64,000 nucleotides of DNA from Parapedobacter tibetensis (GCF_024643205.1 NZ_JAMKQJ010000011.1:62001-126000); one strand, 5' to 3'. Positions 1-9,413 are shown, counted from the first letter of the stretch. The notes: a model not told the origin generated them from the sequence alone. Numbers and translations are program-made.

Positions 1-305
1 TTCTCTTATAGTCAGGAATATTGTGCCAAACCGAAATATTGAACCCACTAGGTAATGCCTTTCATCGCATCATACCAAAAGACTAAGCTGACTATCAACC
101 TAGTAATTGATTAAATCCAATATATACAATAGTTTTTTCTACGAGCGACCGTTATCTTTAAGTGGTGTCGTTATTATTTCTGTAGAAACAATTCCCCAAA
201 GTGTTGCCGGAAAAGGTGATTTGTCACACAGTTGCTGTCCGATGAAAAGACGCGGAAGACGAAAACCGCCCGACGAACAAAACAATAAATACTTATCTTT
301 GTACC
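1..305. other. left-edge stretch without a supportable gene
   Basis: I see no convincing coding sequence, RNA gene or repeat here. An open frame runs through part of it on the plus strand from about 107, but its composition is not protein-like and it overlaps the better-supported small gene that follows. A Bacteroidota -7-like element (TATCTTTG) sits at 294-301. It lies too close to the GTG codon at 306 to serve it unless the message is leaderless, so it may be fortuitous. Confidence 0.4.
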
Positions 306-650
306 GTGAATGCTTCAGAAATCAACAAAAAATGGACGGCTTTGCAGCAAGAGACAGCAAAGCAGTTCGAGATGGAAATACCAGATATCAAAGTGCTTTT
401 GTTTCTCATTGGTGTACAGGAATTGGGCAAAGGCCCAATGAAGTTCAACAAAAGACAGAAGGAGGAATTGATGCATATTGCTACTTGCCGACTATTCAGT
501 GCAATGGGCTTTTATAAGCTGGAAGGGCTTGATCAAGATGGCTGGCCTCATTGGCACCTCGTCAATCCTATACCAAACTACACCTTACTGGAACAGGAAA
601 TGATTATCAAGTCGCTCATTATTGACTATTTTGATGAAGTCTATCAGTAG
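306..650 (+). CDS. conserved hypothetical protein, 114 aa
   Basis: A small, soluble, mostly helical protein with no signal peptide, membrane segment or motif that I recognise. It is rich in charged residues and Met, and contains a GWPHWHLVNPIPNY stretch near residue 80-95 that looks like a conserved core. The frame opens with GTG at 306. The next in-frame Met is residue 23 (ATG at 372), which is an alternative start, particularly if the TATCTTTG element at 294-301 is a real promoter, because transcription would then begin near 308. It lies 39 nt upstream of the cyclophilin gene on the same strand and may be co-transcribed with it. Function unknown. Confidence 0.65.
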   Translation: MNASEINKKWTALQQETAKQFEMEIPDIKVLLFLIGVQELGKGPMKFNKRQKEELMHIATCRLFSAMGFYKLEGLDQDGWPHWHLVNPIPNYTLLEQEMIIKSLIIDYFDEVYQ

Positions 651-689
651 GGATAGGCCTATTGCTTAAAGGCATAACATAACAAATAC

Positions 690-1439
690 ATGAAGAAAAC
701 CATTATATTAATTACCCTCATCGCATGGCATGTTATATTACATGCAGCCAATCCACCCCACAAATATGTACGCATTATCACTTCCAAAGGCGAATGCCTG
801 TTGAAGTTGTACGAAGAAACGCCATTACATCGTGATAATTTCACCAAATTAGTCCGTGAGGGATATTATAAGGACTTGTTATTCCACCGTGTCATCCAAA
901 ATTTCATGATTCAAGGGGGCGATCCCAATTCTCGGTATGCCGCAGAGCGGCAACGCTTGGGAGAAGATGGGCCAGACTATACCATTCCCGCCGAATTCAA
1001 CGATAGCCTCTTCCATAAGAAAGGGGTTATAGCAGCAGCACGCGATAATAATCCTGAAAAGGCTTCAAGTGGATCCCAGTTTTATCTTGTACAAGGGCGT
1101 ATATTTACGGATAGGGGCCTAGATAGTTTGGAGCAAATGCGCCTTGGTGGACGCAAAATCCCCTCGTACCAACGCCAAGTGTATAAAATGCTTGGTGGCG
1201 TGCCCCATCTCGATCAAAATTATACTGTTTTTGGTGAGTTGATTTCAGGGGTGTCGGTAATCGATAGTATTGCTACAGTAAACACTGATCCGAACGACCG
1301 ACCGCTGGAAAACCAACGTATGGATATGTATTTGCTTACTAGGAGAGAAGCCATTAACCTTGAGCGGGAGCTAGCTGGTTTCGAACCCAAAAACAACATA
1401 TTGACTAAATTTTTAGATTTATTCAAGCCAAAATATTAA
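690..1439 (+). CDS. secreted cyclophilin-type peptidyl-prolyl cis-trans isomerase
   Basis: Catalyses cis-trans isomerisation of X-Pro bonds during folding of exported proteins. Residues 1-20 form a typical signal peptide (MKK, hydrophobic core, then AANP), so it should act in the periplasm. The cyclophilin core follows: FHRVIQNFMIQGGDP at about residues 66-80 holds the catalytic Arg and the FMIQGG signature, and SGSQFYLV at about 126-133 is the second active-site strand. Compared with minimal cyclophilins it carries an insertion of about 30 residues after that strand (RIFTDRGLDSLEQMRLGG and on), usual for longer Bacteroidota paralogs, and a basic C-terminal tail. It lies just upstream of the exonuclease III gene on the same strand. 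Confidence 0.93.
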   Translation: MKKTIILITLIAWHVILHAANPPHKYVRIITSKGECLLKLYEETPLHRDNFTKLVREGYYKDLLFHRVIQNFMIQGGDPNSRYAAERQRLGEDGPDYTIPAEFNDSLFHKKGVIAAARDNNPEKASSGSQFYLVQGRIFTDRGLDSLEQMRLGGRKIPSYQRQVYKMLGGVPHLDQNYTVFGELISGVSVIDSIATVNTDPNDRPLENQRMDMYLLTRREAINLERELAGFEPKNNILTKFLDLFKPKY

Positions 1440-1508
1440 TAGTTGTCGACGACCAGTGATGAATTACCGACCACTAATTACCTCCATTGGTCCCTAGTCA
1501 CAAAGAAA

Positions 1509-2276
1509 ATGAAAATCGTCACCTACAACGTCAATGGTATCCGTTCAGCCCTTCGGAAAGATTGGCTCTCATGGCTCAAAGCCTCCAAAGCAGATGTGGT
1601 GTGCCTACAGGAAATCAAAGCCACACCGGATCAATTACTGGAACTACAGCTTATTGAACAAATGGGCTATGAGCACTACTGGTACCCTGCTGAAAAAAAA
1701 GGATATAGCGGCACGGCCATCTTGACCAAAACTTCCCCCAAGCACGTTGAATACGGTTGCGGTCATGATGACTATGACCGCGAGGGCCGTATCATACGTG
1801 CAGATTTTGAAGGCATATCGGTGATGAGCACCTACTTCCCTTCGGGCACCACAGGCGATATTCGGCAGAATTTCAAGTATCGTTTTTTGGATGATTTCCA
1901 ACTATATAGTGATAAGTTGCGTCGCGAGCTGCCAAATCTTGTCATTTGTGGCGACTATAATATCTGCCATCGCTCCATCGATATTCACAACCCCATCAGT
2001 AACGCCAATTCATCCGGTTTTTTACCCGCCGAGCGCGAATGGATGGAAAACTTCGTCAACACTGGATACGTCGATTCATTCCGGCATCTCAACCCCGAAC
2101 CACACCACTATACCTGGTGGAGCTTCAGGGCTAACGCACGGGCACGCAACCTGGGTTGGCGTATCGATTACAATATGGCGAGCAAAACACTTGAAGATAA
2201 AATCGTCAGTGCTTACATCATGCCCGAAGCTGTACATTCTGACCATTGCCCGGTATTGCTCGAACTGGCTATTTAA
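1509..2276 (+). CDS. xth: exodeoxyribonuclease III (AP endonuclease family)
   Basis: Mg-dependent 3'-5' exonuclease and class II AP endonuclease of base-excision repair, cytoplasmic. The protein of 255 aa starts MKIVTYNVNGIRSAL. Family motifs in order are the N-terminal NVNGIR, the metal-binding Glu in CLQEIKA, the ICGDYNICH loop with catalytic Asp and Asn, and the C-terminal SDHCPV with the catalytic Asp-His pair. The open frame extends upstream to a TTG at 1443, but those 22 extra residues do not resemble the family, so the ATG at 1509 is chosen. Length is normal. Neighbours are housekeeping genes on the same strand. Confidence 0.95.
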   Translation: MKIVTYNVNGIRSALRKDWLSWLKASKADVVCLQEIKATPDQLLELQLIEQMGYEHYWYPAEKKGYSGTAILTKTSPKHVEYGCGHDDYDREGRIIRADFEGISVMSTYFPSGTTGDIRQNFKYRFLDDFQLYSDKLRRELPNLVICGDYNICHRSIDIHNPISNANSSGFLPAEREWMENFVNTGYVDSFRHLNPEPHHYTWWSFRANARARNLGWRIDYNMASKTLEDKIVSAYIMPEAVHSDHCPVLLELAI

Positions 2277-2368
2277 TGTGGGTAGTAATTTTATTAACGG
2301 TTTTGTTATCAGAAGCCATACGTTTCATCTTGTCATTACTGGAAAACGAACGGATAGATAATTTTCCG

Positions 2369-2376
2369 TATTTTTG
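2369..2376 (+). promoter_or_regulatory. -7 promoter element of the dihydrouridine synthase gene
   Basis: TATTTTTG fits the Bacteroidota -7 consensus TAnnTTTG. It lies 24 nt before the ATG at 2401, giving a predicted leader of about 18 nt, and this supports 2401 rather than the upstream in-frame TTG at 2374 as the translation start. No good TTG -33 element is visible at the expected spacing. Confidence 0.5.
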
Positions 2377-2400
2377 CAGCCGAATAATGTAATACACTGC

Positions 2401-3393
2401 ATGTCCGTGAAGATTGGAAATATCGATTTGGGTGAATTCCCTTTGCTCCTCGCACCCATGGAGGATGTAAGCGATCCACCCTTCCGTTTTGTGTGCAAGC
2501 AAAATGGGGTAGACATGATGTATACCGAGTTTATTTCCTCCGAAGGGCTTATCCGCGATGCGGCTAAAAGTCGGCAGAAGCTCGATATCTTCGAGTATGA
2601 GCGACCCATTGGCATCCAAATATTCGGTAGCGATATCAATACCATGCGCGAGGCTACCGAAATTGCCTCCCACGTTAATCCCGATCTGATAGACATCAAT
2701 TATGGCTGCCCCGTAAAAAATGTAGCCTGCCGTGGGGCAGGGGCGAGCTTGCTGCAAGATGTCGAAAAAATGGTGGCCATGACCAAGGCCGTAGTGGAGG
2801 CTACACCCTTACCCGTGACCGTGAAGACCCGCCTAGGCTGGGACGATAACACCAAAAACGTGTATGAAGTGGCCGAACGCTTGCAGGATGTGGGCATCCA
2901 AGCCCTCAGCATCCACGGTCGCACTCGTGCACAACTATACAAGGGGCAAGCCGATTGGCGCATGATTCGTGATATAAAGCACAATCCCCGCATACGCATT
3001 CCCATTTTTGGAAACGGCGACGTAGATAGCGTCGAGAAGGCTGCAGCTTGGCGTATGGAATATGAAGTGGATGGTATCATGATCGGTCGAGCATCCATAG
3101 GCTATCCTTGGATTTTCCGTGAAATCAAACATTTTTTCAATACAGGCGAACGATTAGCGGGCCCTACGATTATAGAGCGTGTGGACGTATGCCGTACCCA
3201 CCTGCAAAAATCCGTGGAATGGAAAGGCGACAAAACCGGTATTTTTGAGATGCGCCGACATTATGCCAACTATTTCAAAGGCATACCCCACTTCAAGGAA
3301 TACCGAATGAGATTGGTTTCACTTACCGACATCAACGATATCCATGCTGTACTTGATGAAATCAGCGAGCAATTCGAGATGGAAGTCGCTTAA
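2401..3393 (+). CDS. dusB: tRNA-dihydrouridine synthase (DusB type)
   Basis: FMN-dependent reductase that converts uridine to dihydrouridine in the tRNA D-loop, cytoplasmic. The 330-residue protein has the Dus TIM barrel: LAPMEDVSDPPFR near the N-terminus (FMN site), DINYGCPVK with the catalytic Cys at about residue 103, the following GAGASLL, VKTRLGWDD, SIHGRTRAQLYKGQADW, and the phosphate-binding end GNGDV and GIMIGRASIGYPWIF. The end of the gene is separated by only 9 nt from the convergent flippase gene, and no hairpin terminator is visible between them. Confidence 0.95.
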   Translation: MSVKIGNIDLGEFPLLLAPMEDVSDPPFRFVCKQNGVDMMYTEFISSEGLIRDAAKSRQKLDIFEYERPIGIQIFGSDINTMREATEIASHVNPDLIDINYGCPVKNVACRGAGASLLQDVEKMVAMTKAVVEATPLPVTVKTRLGWDDNTKNVYEVAERLQDVGIQALSIHGRTRAQLYKGQADWRMIRDIKHNPRIRIPIFGNGDVDSVEKAAAWRMEYEVDGIMIGRASIGYPWIFREIKHFFNTGERLAGPTIIERVDVCRTHLQKSVEWKGDKTGIFEMRRHYANYFKGIPHFKEYRMRLVSLTDINDIHAVLDEISEQFEMEVA

Positions 3394-3402
3394 CACTCCC
3401 CT

Positions 3403-4899
3403 TTACTTTTTTAATACCGCCATTAACGTCTTTCGCTCAGCAAAAAAGGCAATTGCCGCAAATGCGCATAACAACACATTGCCAATGATGACATGGCGAT
3501 CAAACACATCAAAGGCCAACCAGCAAACAGCTACTCCTGCCAAGATATAAGTGATGTTTTTGCCTACGCGATAGGGAATGGGATACCGCTGTTGTCCCCA
3601 AAGGTAGGATAACACGACCATACATGCATAGGCTAATAATGTGACCCAAACTGCACCTACGTAACTGAAACGAGGGATCAAAATCACATTAAGCACCACC
3701 GTCACGACCGCTCCGATTCCCGAAATATACAATCCAAACCGGGTCTGGTCGGTCAATTTATACCATATCGATAAGTTCATGTAAACACCCAACAACACAT
3801 AATTCAGCAACAAGATGGGCACAATATGCAGTCCCGACCAGTATAATGCCTGTTGTTCGGCACCATCGCCTTCGATAAAATATTTCAGCCAATCAATATT
3901 AGCAGTAATACCCACCATGACCAAAACCATGGCGATGATGAAATAGTCCATGATGAGTGCATAGATTTTACGGGCATTTTCATTTTTGGAATAACTAAAA
4001 AAGAATGGTTCTGCCCCTAAACGGAATGCTTGCACCGCTATGCTCAGGAATACAGCTATCTTAGATACAGCACCATATATTCCGTTGTCAATCTTCCCCG
4101 CCTCGCCGGGTATCAGCAGCGGTATCATGATTTTACCGAGGTATTCGTTGATGATAAACGAGATGTTGGCCACCAAAATGGGGAAGCTATAGGAAAGCAT
4201 ATCTACCAAAAGCTTACGCTCCACCTGCAGGCGGATCCGGCGGATTTCCGGAATCAAAAGCAGCAATGTCAGTCCACTGGCCACGAGATTGGCCATAAAT
4301 ACGTAGCCCAGCCAGCCGGGCTTGTACCAGCCTGCAAAATATGCTGCCGAGCTAGGCACCTGCTGCATCAGCCAAGGAATGGCCACAATCAACACTAGGT
4401 TGAGGCAAACGAATGTTAGGATATTAATCAGCTTAATCACCGCAAACCGGATGGGGCGACCTTGGGCACGCAATTGTGCAAACGGGATGACCGCAAGCGC
4501 ATCGGCCGCGAGGATAAGGGCAAAATAGCGCACATACCGGTTATAATCACTGTCGTACTGTCCGTTGTTTAGCCACGCGGCAATCGAGGCAGAAAACAAG
4601 AACATCGTCGCTAAAAAAAGGGCTGAAGCAAATAAGATAACCACGAAGCTGTTGTTGAGCACCTTCTTTTGGTTGCCCTCATGCTTTTGCAAATAGCGGA
4701 AGAAGGTCGTTTCCATGCCAAAAGCAAGCACGGCATTGATCATGGCCGCCCAGCTATATAGTTGGGTGAAAATTCCATATACGGCCGTAGGGAACTGCCG
4801 TACAAAAAGCGGCGTGAGCACAAAATTAATTAGCCTTGCGATGATGGTACTCAACCCATAGATTGCGGTTTGACCGGCAAATTTTTTTAGTGCAGACAA
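3403..4899 (-). CDS. polysaccharide (O-antigen/capsule) flippase, MATE/MOP superfamily
   Basis: Integral inner-membrane transporter, 498 aa, of the polysaccharide_synt/Wzx type, expected to flip undecaprenyl-linked glycan units to the periplasmic face. The whole length consists of alternating hydrophobic segments (about 12-14 predicted), beginning with the typical LKKFAGQTAIYGLSTI head of Bacteroidota flippases, with an Arg-rich cytoplasmic loop around residues 215-230. The start codon appears to be TTG at 4899: an in-frame TAA lies 12 nt upstream, no ATG is available, and the head matches the family from this codon. It lies 18 nt downstream of the acylphosphatase gene in the same reading frame, so translational coupling is likely. 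The substrate is unknown, because no other capsule genes are nearby. Confidence 0.9.
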   Translation of the reverse strand: MSALKKFAGQTAIYGLSTIIARLINFVLTPLFVRQFPTAVYGIFTQLYSWAAMINAVLAFGMETTFFRYLQKHEGNQKKVLNNSFVVILFASALFLATMFLFSASIAAWLNNGQYDSDYNRYVRYFALILAADALAVIPFAQLRAQGRPIRFAVIKLINILTFVCLNLVLIVAIPWLMQQVPSSAAYFAGWYKPGWLGYVFMANLVASGLTLLLLIPEIRRIRLQVERKLLVDMLSYSFPILVANISFIINEYLGKIMIPLLIPGEAGKIDNGIYGAVSKIAVFLSIAVQAFRLGAEPFFFSYSKNENARKIYALIMDYFIIAMVLVMVGITANIDWLKYFIEGDGAEQQALYWSGLHIVPILLLNYVLLGVYMNLSIWYKLTDQTRFGLYISGIGAVVTVVLNVILIPRFSYVGAVWVTLLAYACMVVLSYLWGQQRYPIPYRVGKNITYILAGVAVCWLAFDVFDRHVIIGNVLLCAFAAIAFFAERKTLMAVLKK

Positions 4900-4917
4900 G
4901 TTTTCAATGCGTTAAAG

Positions 4918-5217
4918 TCAACTACCCAATTTCTTGATGACTTCAAAATTACGATAGTTTTTTACTTCTCCCTCATGATACGCTACCTTTTCAACTAGAG
5001 CTCTATCAGGTCCTTCATTGCACCATTCAAGAAAAGCGTCTAAAGCGAAGCGGTCGCCTTCTGCTTCGATATAAACGGTGCCGTCGGGTATATTGCACAC
5101 AATACCTTTCACACCGAGTTGATTGGCCACCGCTTTAGTAGCCAGGCGAAAGTATACCCCCTGTACCTTGCCTGATACGATTATGCTGAGATGTTTGATG
5201 TTTTTGTCATTAGCCAT
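4918..5217 (-). CDS. acylphosphatase
   Basis: Small cytosolic enzyme (99 aa) that hydrolyses acyl phosphates such as acetyl- or 1,3-bisphosphoglyceryl phosphate. Signature 1 reads GKVQGVYFR (residues about 16-24) with the phosphate-binding Arg. Signature 2 reads GIVCNIPDGTVYIEAEGD (about 38-55) with the catalytic Asn. FLEWCNEGP matches the usual family tail. It sits between the fucosidase gene (24 nt upstream) and the flippase (18 nt downstream), probably in one transcript. Nothing in the sequence links it to glycan use. Confidence 0.93.
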   Translation of the reverse strand: MANDKNIKHLSIIVSGKVQGVYFRLATKAVANQLGVKGIVCNIPDGTVYIEAEGDRFALDAFLEWCNEGPDRALVEKVAYHEGEVKNYRNFEVIKKLGS

Positions 5218-5241
5218 TCCCGTTCCCTTCGTCTTGCACGA

Positions 5242-6621
5242 TCACTGCAATATCCCTTCCAATTTAAATACCCAAGCATGTGCACAAGGCATTTCGGCTG
5301 GACCAACGGCAGGAGGTGTAATGGATAATGCCTTGCCTTTGCTGCTTGTTTTAATCGTTGCATCCGAACCCAACAAGGAGACGTTTTGGGGTTTCCCGTC
5401 AATAGGCACATGAATAGGTTGCTCAGGCCAGCGGGTACAGATGACATAGAGATCGTTGCCTTTGCGTGTATAATAAACAGGCTCATTCGCTTTATTATTG
5501 GGGCGTTCCTGCCATGCCGTTGTCCCATAGATGGCGTCACCATTCACGGCTAGCCATTCCCCCATGTCAAGCAAACGTTGCTCCATGATTACGGGGATAA
5601 GGCCGTTAGCCTTAGGCCCCACGTTAAGTAAGAGGTTACCTCCGTTGCTTACCTTATCTATTAATAGATCGATGAGTTGCTTGGACGAGAAATAATGTGC
5701 GGTGGTTTCGAATTGATTGTACCCATATGACGTGCCAATGCCCCGGCTTTCTTCCCAAGGGTGGGTAGCTTTATCACCTATACCCTTCTCATTATGAATC
5801 AAATCGTATTCCGTGGTATAGTAATCGCCGTGTTTGCTGCGGGTTTCCTTGCCCCAACGGTCATTCACCACTACATGCTCTTTTACCGGAGATTCATTAT
5901 ACAGCCAGGCCAAAAATTCAACACTCTTCAATGTCTCACTCGGATAGTCCCATTCACCGTCTGAAAAAATGATCTCAGGTTGGTAGGCACTGACTAACTC
6001 CTTCATTTGGGGAATCATGTGGGTATCCACCCAGTTGTGGATGGTTTCTTTTTTATAGAGCGGGTGGCTCCATTCCAGCAAGGAGTAGTAGAATCCCATA
6101 TGAAGCCCGGCATCCTTTACCGCTTGCGTGAGTTCTCCCGCTAAATCACGATTGGCACCGATATCCATACTGTTCCATCGGGGGCTATATTGGCTAGGCC
6201 ATAAACAAAATCCATCATGGTGCTTGGACGTGAGCACGACATATTTAGCTCCTGCACGCTTAAATAGATCTGCCCATTTGTTGGCCTGAAAATGCTCCGC
6301 TTTAAACATCGGGGCAAAATCACGGTAAGTGATGTGGTCACCGTACGTCTTGCGGTGGTATTCAGCAAAAAACTTGTTGCCATGCAACAGCCGGTTTTCA
6401 TAATGCTCGGCATATTTTTCATATACTCCTTCTACTTCATCTACTGGGGCATAGGCAGGCACCGAGTAAGGCCCCCAATGGATGAAGATGCCAAATTTGG
6501 CATCAGACCACCATTGTGGGGTTTCGCGTTTGTCAAGCGATTCCCAATTGGGTTGGTAGGATTGGGCTAGCAATGAGGTTGTGGTACATAGTACAAGTAG
6601 TTGCATCAATAAGTATTTCAT
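5242..6621 (-). CDS. secreted GH29 alpha-L-fucosidase
   Basis: Retaining exo-glycosidase that removes terminal alpha-L-fucose. Residues 1-20 are a signal peptide ending LLAQ, so it is exported to the periplasm or cell surface. GH29 landmarks are WWSDAKFGIFIHWGPYSVPA (about 37-56), VLTSKHHDGFCLWPS (about 127-141), GFYYSLLEW, and the nucleophile region EIIFSDGEWDYP, where the Asp of SDGEW is the expected nucleophile. A C-terminal beta-sandwich is implied by the length (459 aa). No CBM or dockerin is present. It is the terminal catalytic gene of PUL-A, lying downstream of SusC, SusD and the EEP-family lipoprotein, which points to a fucosylated substrate for that locus. Confidence 0.94.
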   Translation of the reverse strand: MKYLLMQLLVLCTTTSLLAQSYQPNWESLDKRETPQWWSDAKFGIFIHWGPYSVPAYAPVDEVEGVYEKYAEHYENRLLHGNKFFAEYHRKTYGDHITYRDFAPMFKAEHFQANKWADLFKRAGAKYVVLTSKHHDGFCLWPSQYSPRWNSMDIGANRDLAGELTQAVKDAGLHMGFYYSLLEWSHPLYKKETIHNWVDTHMIPQMKELVSAYQPEIIFSDGEWDYPSETLKSVEFLAWLYNESPVKEHVVVNDRWGKETRSKHGDYYTTEYDLIHNEKGIGDKATHPWEESRGIGTSYGYNQFETTAHYFSSKQLIDLLIDKVSNGGNLLLNVGPKANGLIPVIMEQRLLDMGEWLAVNGDAIYGTTAWQERPNNKANEPVYYTRKGNDLYVICTRWPEQPIHVPIDGKPQNVSLLGSDATIKTSSKGKALSITPPAVGPAEMPCAHAWVFKLEGILQ

Positions 6622-6705
6622 AGCTTGAATCCGTAGGATCTTATCTGATTTGTTATTAATTGGATTCCGCTAATATCGCGATTTGTTTTGAAAACTTGCA
6701 ACTCC

Positions 6706-7557
6706 CTATTCCATATGACGAATAGCCGCCACTACCGGAAGATGATCAGAAGGATAACGCTGGTCTTTGGCATCGGTTAGCACCGCATATTTTGATACAT
6801 CGAAATGCTTACTTACGAATATATAATCAATACGATGCTTCATTAGTGCAGTGAAATTAAAAGAATTAGTAGTCCCTACAGGACCATAAGGCGGTAACTT
6901 TGAAATGGAATAAGTGTCATTAAGTATCGATGAAATGGCTTTAATCTGTTCAGTTTCCGGTGTAGAGTTAAAATCTCCAGTGCAAATAACAGGCTCATCC
7001 TTAGCGATTTCCTTTATTTTTGACACCATTAGCTTTCCCGATTCCTGACGGGCAATTACCCCTTGATGGTCAAAATGTGCGTTGAATACGTAAAACTGTT
7101 TTTTGGTATCCTTATCCTCGAATTTTGCCCACGAACATATCCTATTGCAACAAGTCGCATCCCAGCCCAATCCGGGTTCATCCGGAGTTTCGCTCAGCCA
7201 AAAGTTTCCAGAATCAATGACTCTAAAGCGGTCTTTCTTATAAAGAATCGCCGAATGTTCGCCGGCATGCTCACCATCATCACGGCCTGCTCCAAAGTAG
7301 GCATACGCTGGTATTTCACAAAGGTCATTTAATTGGTGAATAAAACCTTCTTGGGTACCGATAATATCAAAATCGTGGTATTGGATCAAGGCTTTTACAT
7401 TTTCCTTACGGTGAGGCCATGCATTTAGGCTATCCCTTGGTGTGTCCATCCGCAGGTTATAGCTTGCCACATTGATGTCGGTGGTACCGTTCCGTTTTTG
7501 GCCACATCCGGCAAAAATGAAAAAACAGGAGAAAACGATTATAATAGATGCTCTCAT
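6706..7557 (-). CDS. lipoprotein of the endonuclease/exonuclease/phosphatase family
   Basis: An EEP-fold Mg-dependent hydrolase of 283 aa. From the ATG at 7557 the protein begins with a lipoprotein signal whose lipobox is FAGC (Cys about residue 18); the open frame extends 20 codons further up but would bury that signal. EEP motifs are VASYNLRMDT, GTQEG with the metal-binding Glu, VICTGDFNSTPET with Asp/Asn, and PSDHLPV with the Asp-His pair. Members encoded in PULs are usually of unknown substrate; a phosphodiester in a glycan or phospholipid is possible, and nuclease action is not implied by the fold. It lies 80 nt downstream of SusD and upstream of GH29, so it is probably part of the PUL-A transcript. 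Confidence 0.85.
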   Translation of the reverse strand: MRASIIIVFSCFFIFAGCGQKRNGTTDINVASYNLRMDTPRDSLNAWPHRKENVKALIQYHDFDIIGTQEGFIHQLNDLCEIPAYAYFGAGRDDGEHAGEHSAILYKKDRFRVIDSGNFWLSETPDEPGLGWDATCCNRICSWAKFEDKDTKKQFYVFNAHFDHQGVIARQESGKLMVSKIKEIAKDEPVICTGDFNSTPETEQIKAISSILNDTYSISKLPPYGPVGTTNSFNFTALMKHRIDYIFVSKHFDVSKYAVLTDAKDQRYPSDHLPVVAAIRHME

Positions 7558-7637
7558 AATTACATGCTTGATTTGTAATGATATGGCAGAGGCCATAAAG
7601 CAGCCCCTGCCATTCATGATGAAATAAACTATATGAA

Positions 7638-9401
7638 CTACCAGCCCGGATTTTGTCCAAGTGCCGGATTCCGATCCCGATCAGTTTCGGGAATGGGATA
7701 TAGGTACTTTTTATCCAGCCATTCGCGGACTCCAGGGTTCCACCTCACCTCACCCGATGTTCCATTGGACAGTTGTATCCTCCCCGTAGCCGTAGATGGA
7801 GATACATCCACAAAAGCAATTGAAGGATTCGTAGAAGTTGGCTTGCTTCCCTGATAGAAATAAACATCCATGATCCCATCCTCGTTCAGATCATACTCAC
7901 CCAAAGCGGGCACATACATACCATTCATCGGGGCATCCTGGAACAGCTTACCAATTCGCCATCTTTTTAAGTCATCGGGTCGAAGCCCTTCGAAGATCAA
8001 TTCAACGGCTCGTTCGCGCATAACTTCAAGCAATACCGCATTGGTAAACTTTCCTTGGTAAAAATTAACCAGGTATGGGTCAGCAATGGATGGCATGGTA
8101 GTGAGTGTTGCACCCGTGATACCGGCACGCTGGCGCAAAGCGCCAATAGTTGCTGCCCATGTCGCATTGGTCATTGCACCTAATTCTGCCAAAGCCTCCG
8201 CCTTGTTCAACAATACCTCTCCCCAACGCATGATGATGTGGGCATTATCATTCCTACTTTCATCATCATAAGGGAAGCGCTCGTCATAACACCACTTTAT
8301 GGGCTGGTATCCGGTAACCGTCTGATTGAAATTTGGAGGTGCCACCATGGGAACCCCGTTTTCAGTTCGTCGATAGTCTCCCAAGCGGATGGTTTGTTTC
8401 AGCCGCAGGTCACGATCTTTTACTTCATCCACAAATGGTGTCATTTGATAATTCGGGTTATCGGTAAAAGGCGTGCCATCCAGCTTGAGGTAGGTGTTTA
8501 CAAAATTACGGGTCAAACTTGGGCGGTTGCCATATGTTGGGCTTATAAACCGCCGGTTTGCCGAACTGAATACCTGTAGGCTGGCATCCAATGCCACGGC
8601 CAAGATCGTTTCGTCTGCATAAGGAGTTTTGGTGATGAAAATCTCGCGGTAAGACCGCGCTTGTAATGTGCCCTGATGCAAGGAGAAGCCTGCGATGTTG
8701 TCCGCCTCTTTTATCACCTCTTGGTACCATGCATCAGCAGTAGACTGCATGTTATAATCCGTATGGTACTTCCTAAAAGACGCCTCATAGAGACATATCC
8801 TTGTTTTATAGGCTCGAGCAACATTGTTGGTAATCCTAGTGCTCGTAGGGTCCGTTGCCAATGTAATGTTTGTTATGGCGTAATCAAGATCGGCCAACAC
8901 ATTATCCATTACTTCGAAACGGTTTGTACGAGGTCCGTGTAGCGTAAGACTGTCTGTTATTTCGATCGTTCTGTCAATCCAAGGCACATCCCCAAAGCGT
9001 TTTACTTTATCAAAATAAAACAATGCGCGAAAGAAACGGGCCATCCCAATGTAATGATTTTTCTCAGGCACGGTGCTTTCTTCGGCATTCTCAATAAAAT
9101 AGTTGATATTACGGAGGTCTGTCCAACTCCATCCAGAGCTTGTAATGGGGCTTAACGCCCCGGGGGCCAATAAATTATCCACCCCGTTTCGGGCAACCAA
9201 ATCCGATACATCGTCACTCTGAAACACACCAACATCTGTTCCGGGCAAAATATCATAAAACGAGTTGGCATAAAGTTCAAGACCGCTTGCTGAGCCAAAG
9301 ATCGCCTGATTTGTTGCGGTATCCACGGGGATTTCATCCAGATCGCATGACGCTAGCGAGATGATGATCAATATTGGCAATAAATAACGAAATGTCTTCA
9401 T
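7638..9401 (-). CDS. SusD/RagB-family surface glycan-binding lipoprotein (PUL-A)
   Basis: Outer-membrane lipoprotein (587 aa) that covers the SusC channel and captures oligosaccharides. The signal peptide ends in the lipobox LASC (Cys 19). The N-terminal SusD-like TPR region follows, with LRNINYFIENAEES and GMARFFRALFYFDKVKRFGDVPW as the family hallmark around residues 95-140. The C-terminal RagB domain contains RWGEVLLNKAEALAELG and ends in the canonical SusD tail DRNPALGQNPGW. It starts 12 nt after the partner SusC stop codon, so the two are co-translated. Confidence 0.95.
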   Translation of the reverse strand: MKTFRYLLPILIIISLASCDLDEIPVDTATNQAIFGSASGLELYANSFYDILPGTDVGVFQSDDVSDLVARNGVDNLLAPGALSPITSSGWSWTDLRNINYFIENAEESTVPEKNHYIGMARFFRALFYFDKVKRFGDVPWIDRTIEITDSLTLHGPRTNRFEVMDNVLADLDYAITNITLATDPTSTRITNNVARAYKTRICLYEASFRKYHTDYNMQSTADAWYQEVIKEADNIAGFSLHQGTLQARSYREIFITKTPYADETILAVALDASLQVFSSANRRFISPTYGNRPSLTRNFVNTYLKLDGTPFTDNPNYQMTPFVDEVKDRDLRLKQTIRLGDYRRTENGVPMVAPPNFNQTVTGYQPIKWCYDERFPYDDESRNDNAHIIMRWGEVLLNKAEALAELGAMTNATWAATIGALRQRAGITGATLTTMPSIADPYLVNFYQGKFTNAVLLEVMRERAVELIFEGLRPDDLKRWRIGKLFQDAPMNGMYVPALGEYDLNEDGIMDVYFYQGSKPTSTNPSIAFVDVSPSTATGRIQLSNGTSGEVRWNPGVREWLDKKYLYPIPETDRDRNPALGQNPGW

Positions 9402-9413
9402 GATTATTCAAGA

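Noticed and set aside
107..517. Open frame of 136 codons on the plus strand at the left edge
   Set aside because: Overlaps the better-supported small gene at 306-650 in another frame, and its Cys/Arg-rich composition is not protein-like.
1443..1508. Upstream extension of the exonuclease III gene
   Set aside because: The extra 22 residues start at TTG, are not family-like, and the canonical MKIVTYNVNG head begins at 1509.
3388..3410. Bidirectional terminator between the convergent dusB and flippase genes
   Set aside because: Only 9 nt separate the genes and no inverted repeat is present there; the T-run alone is not sufficient.
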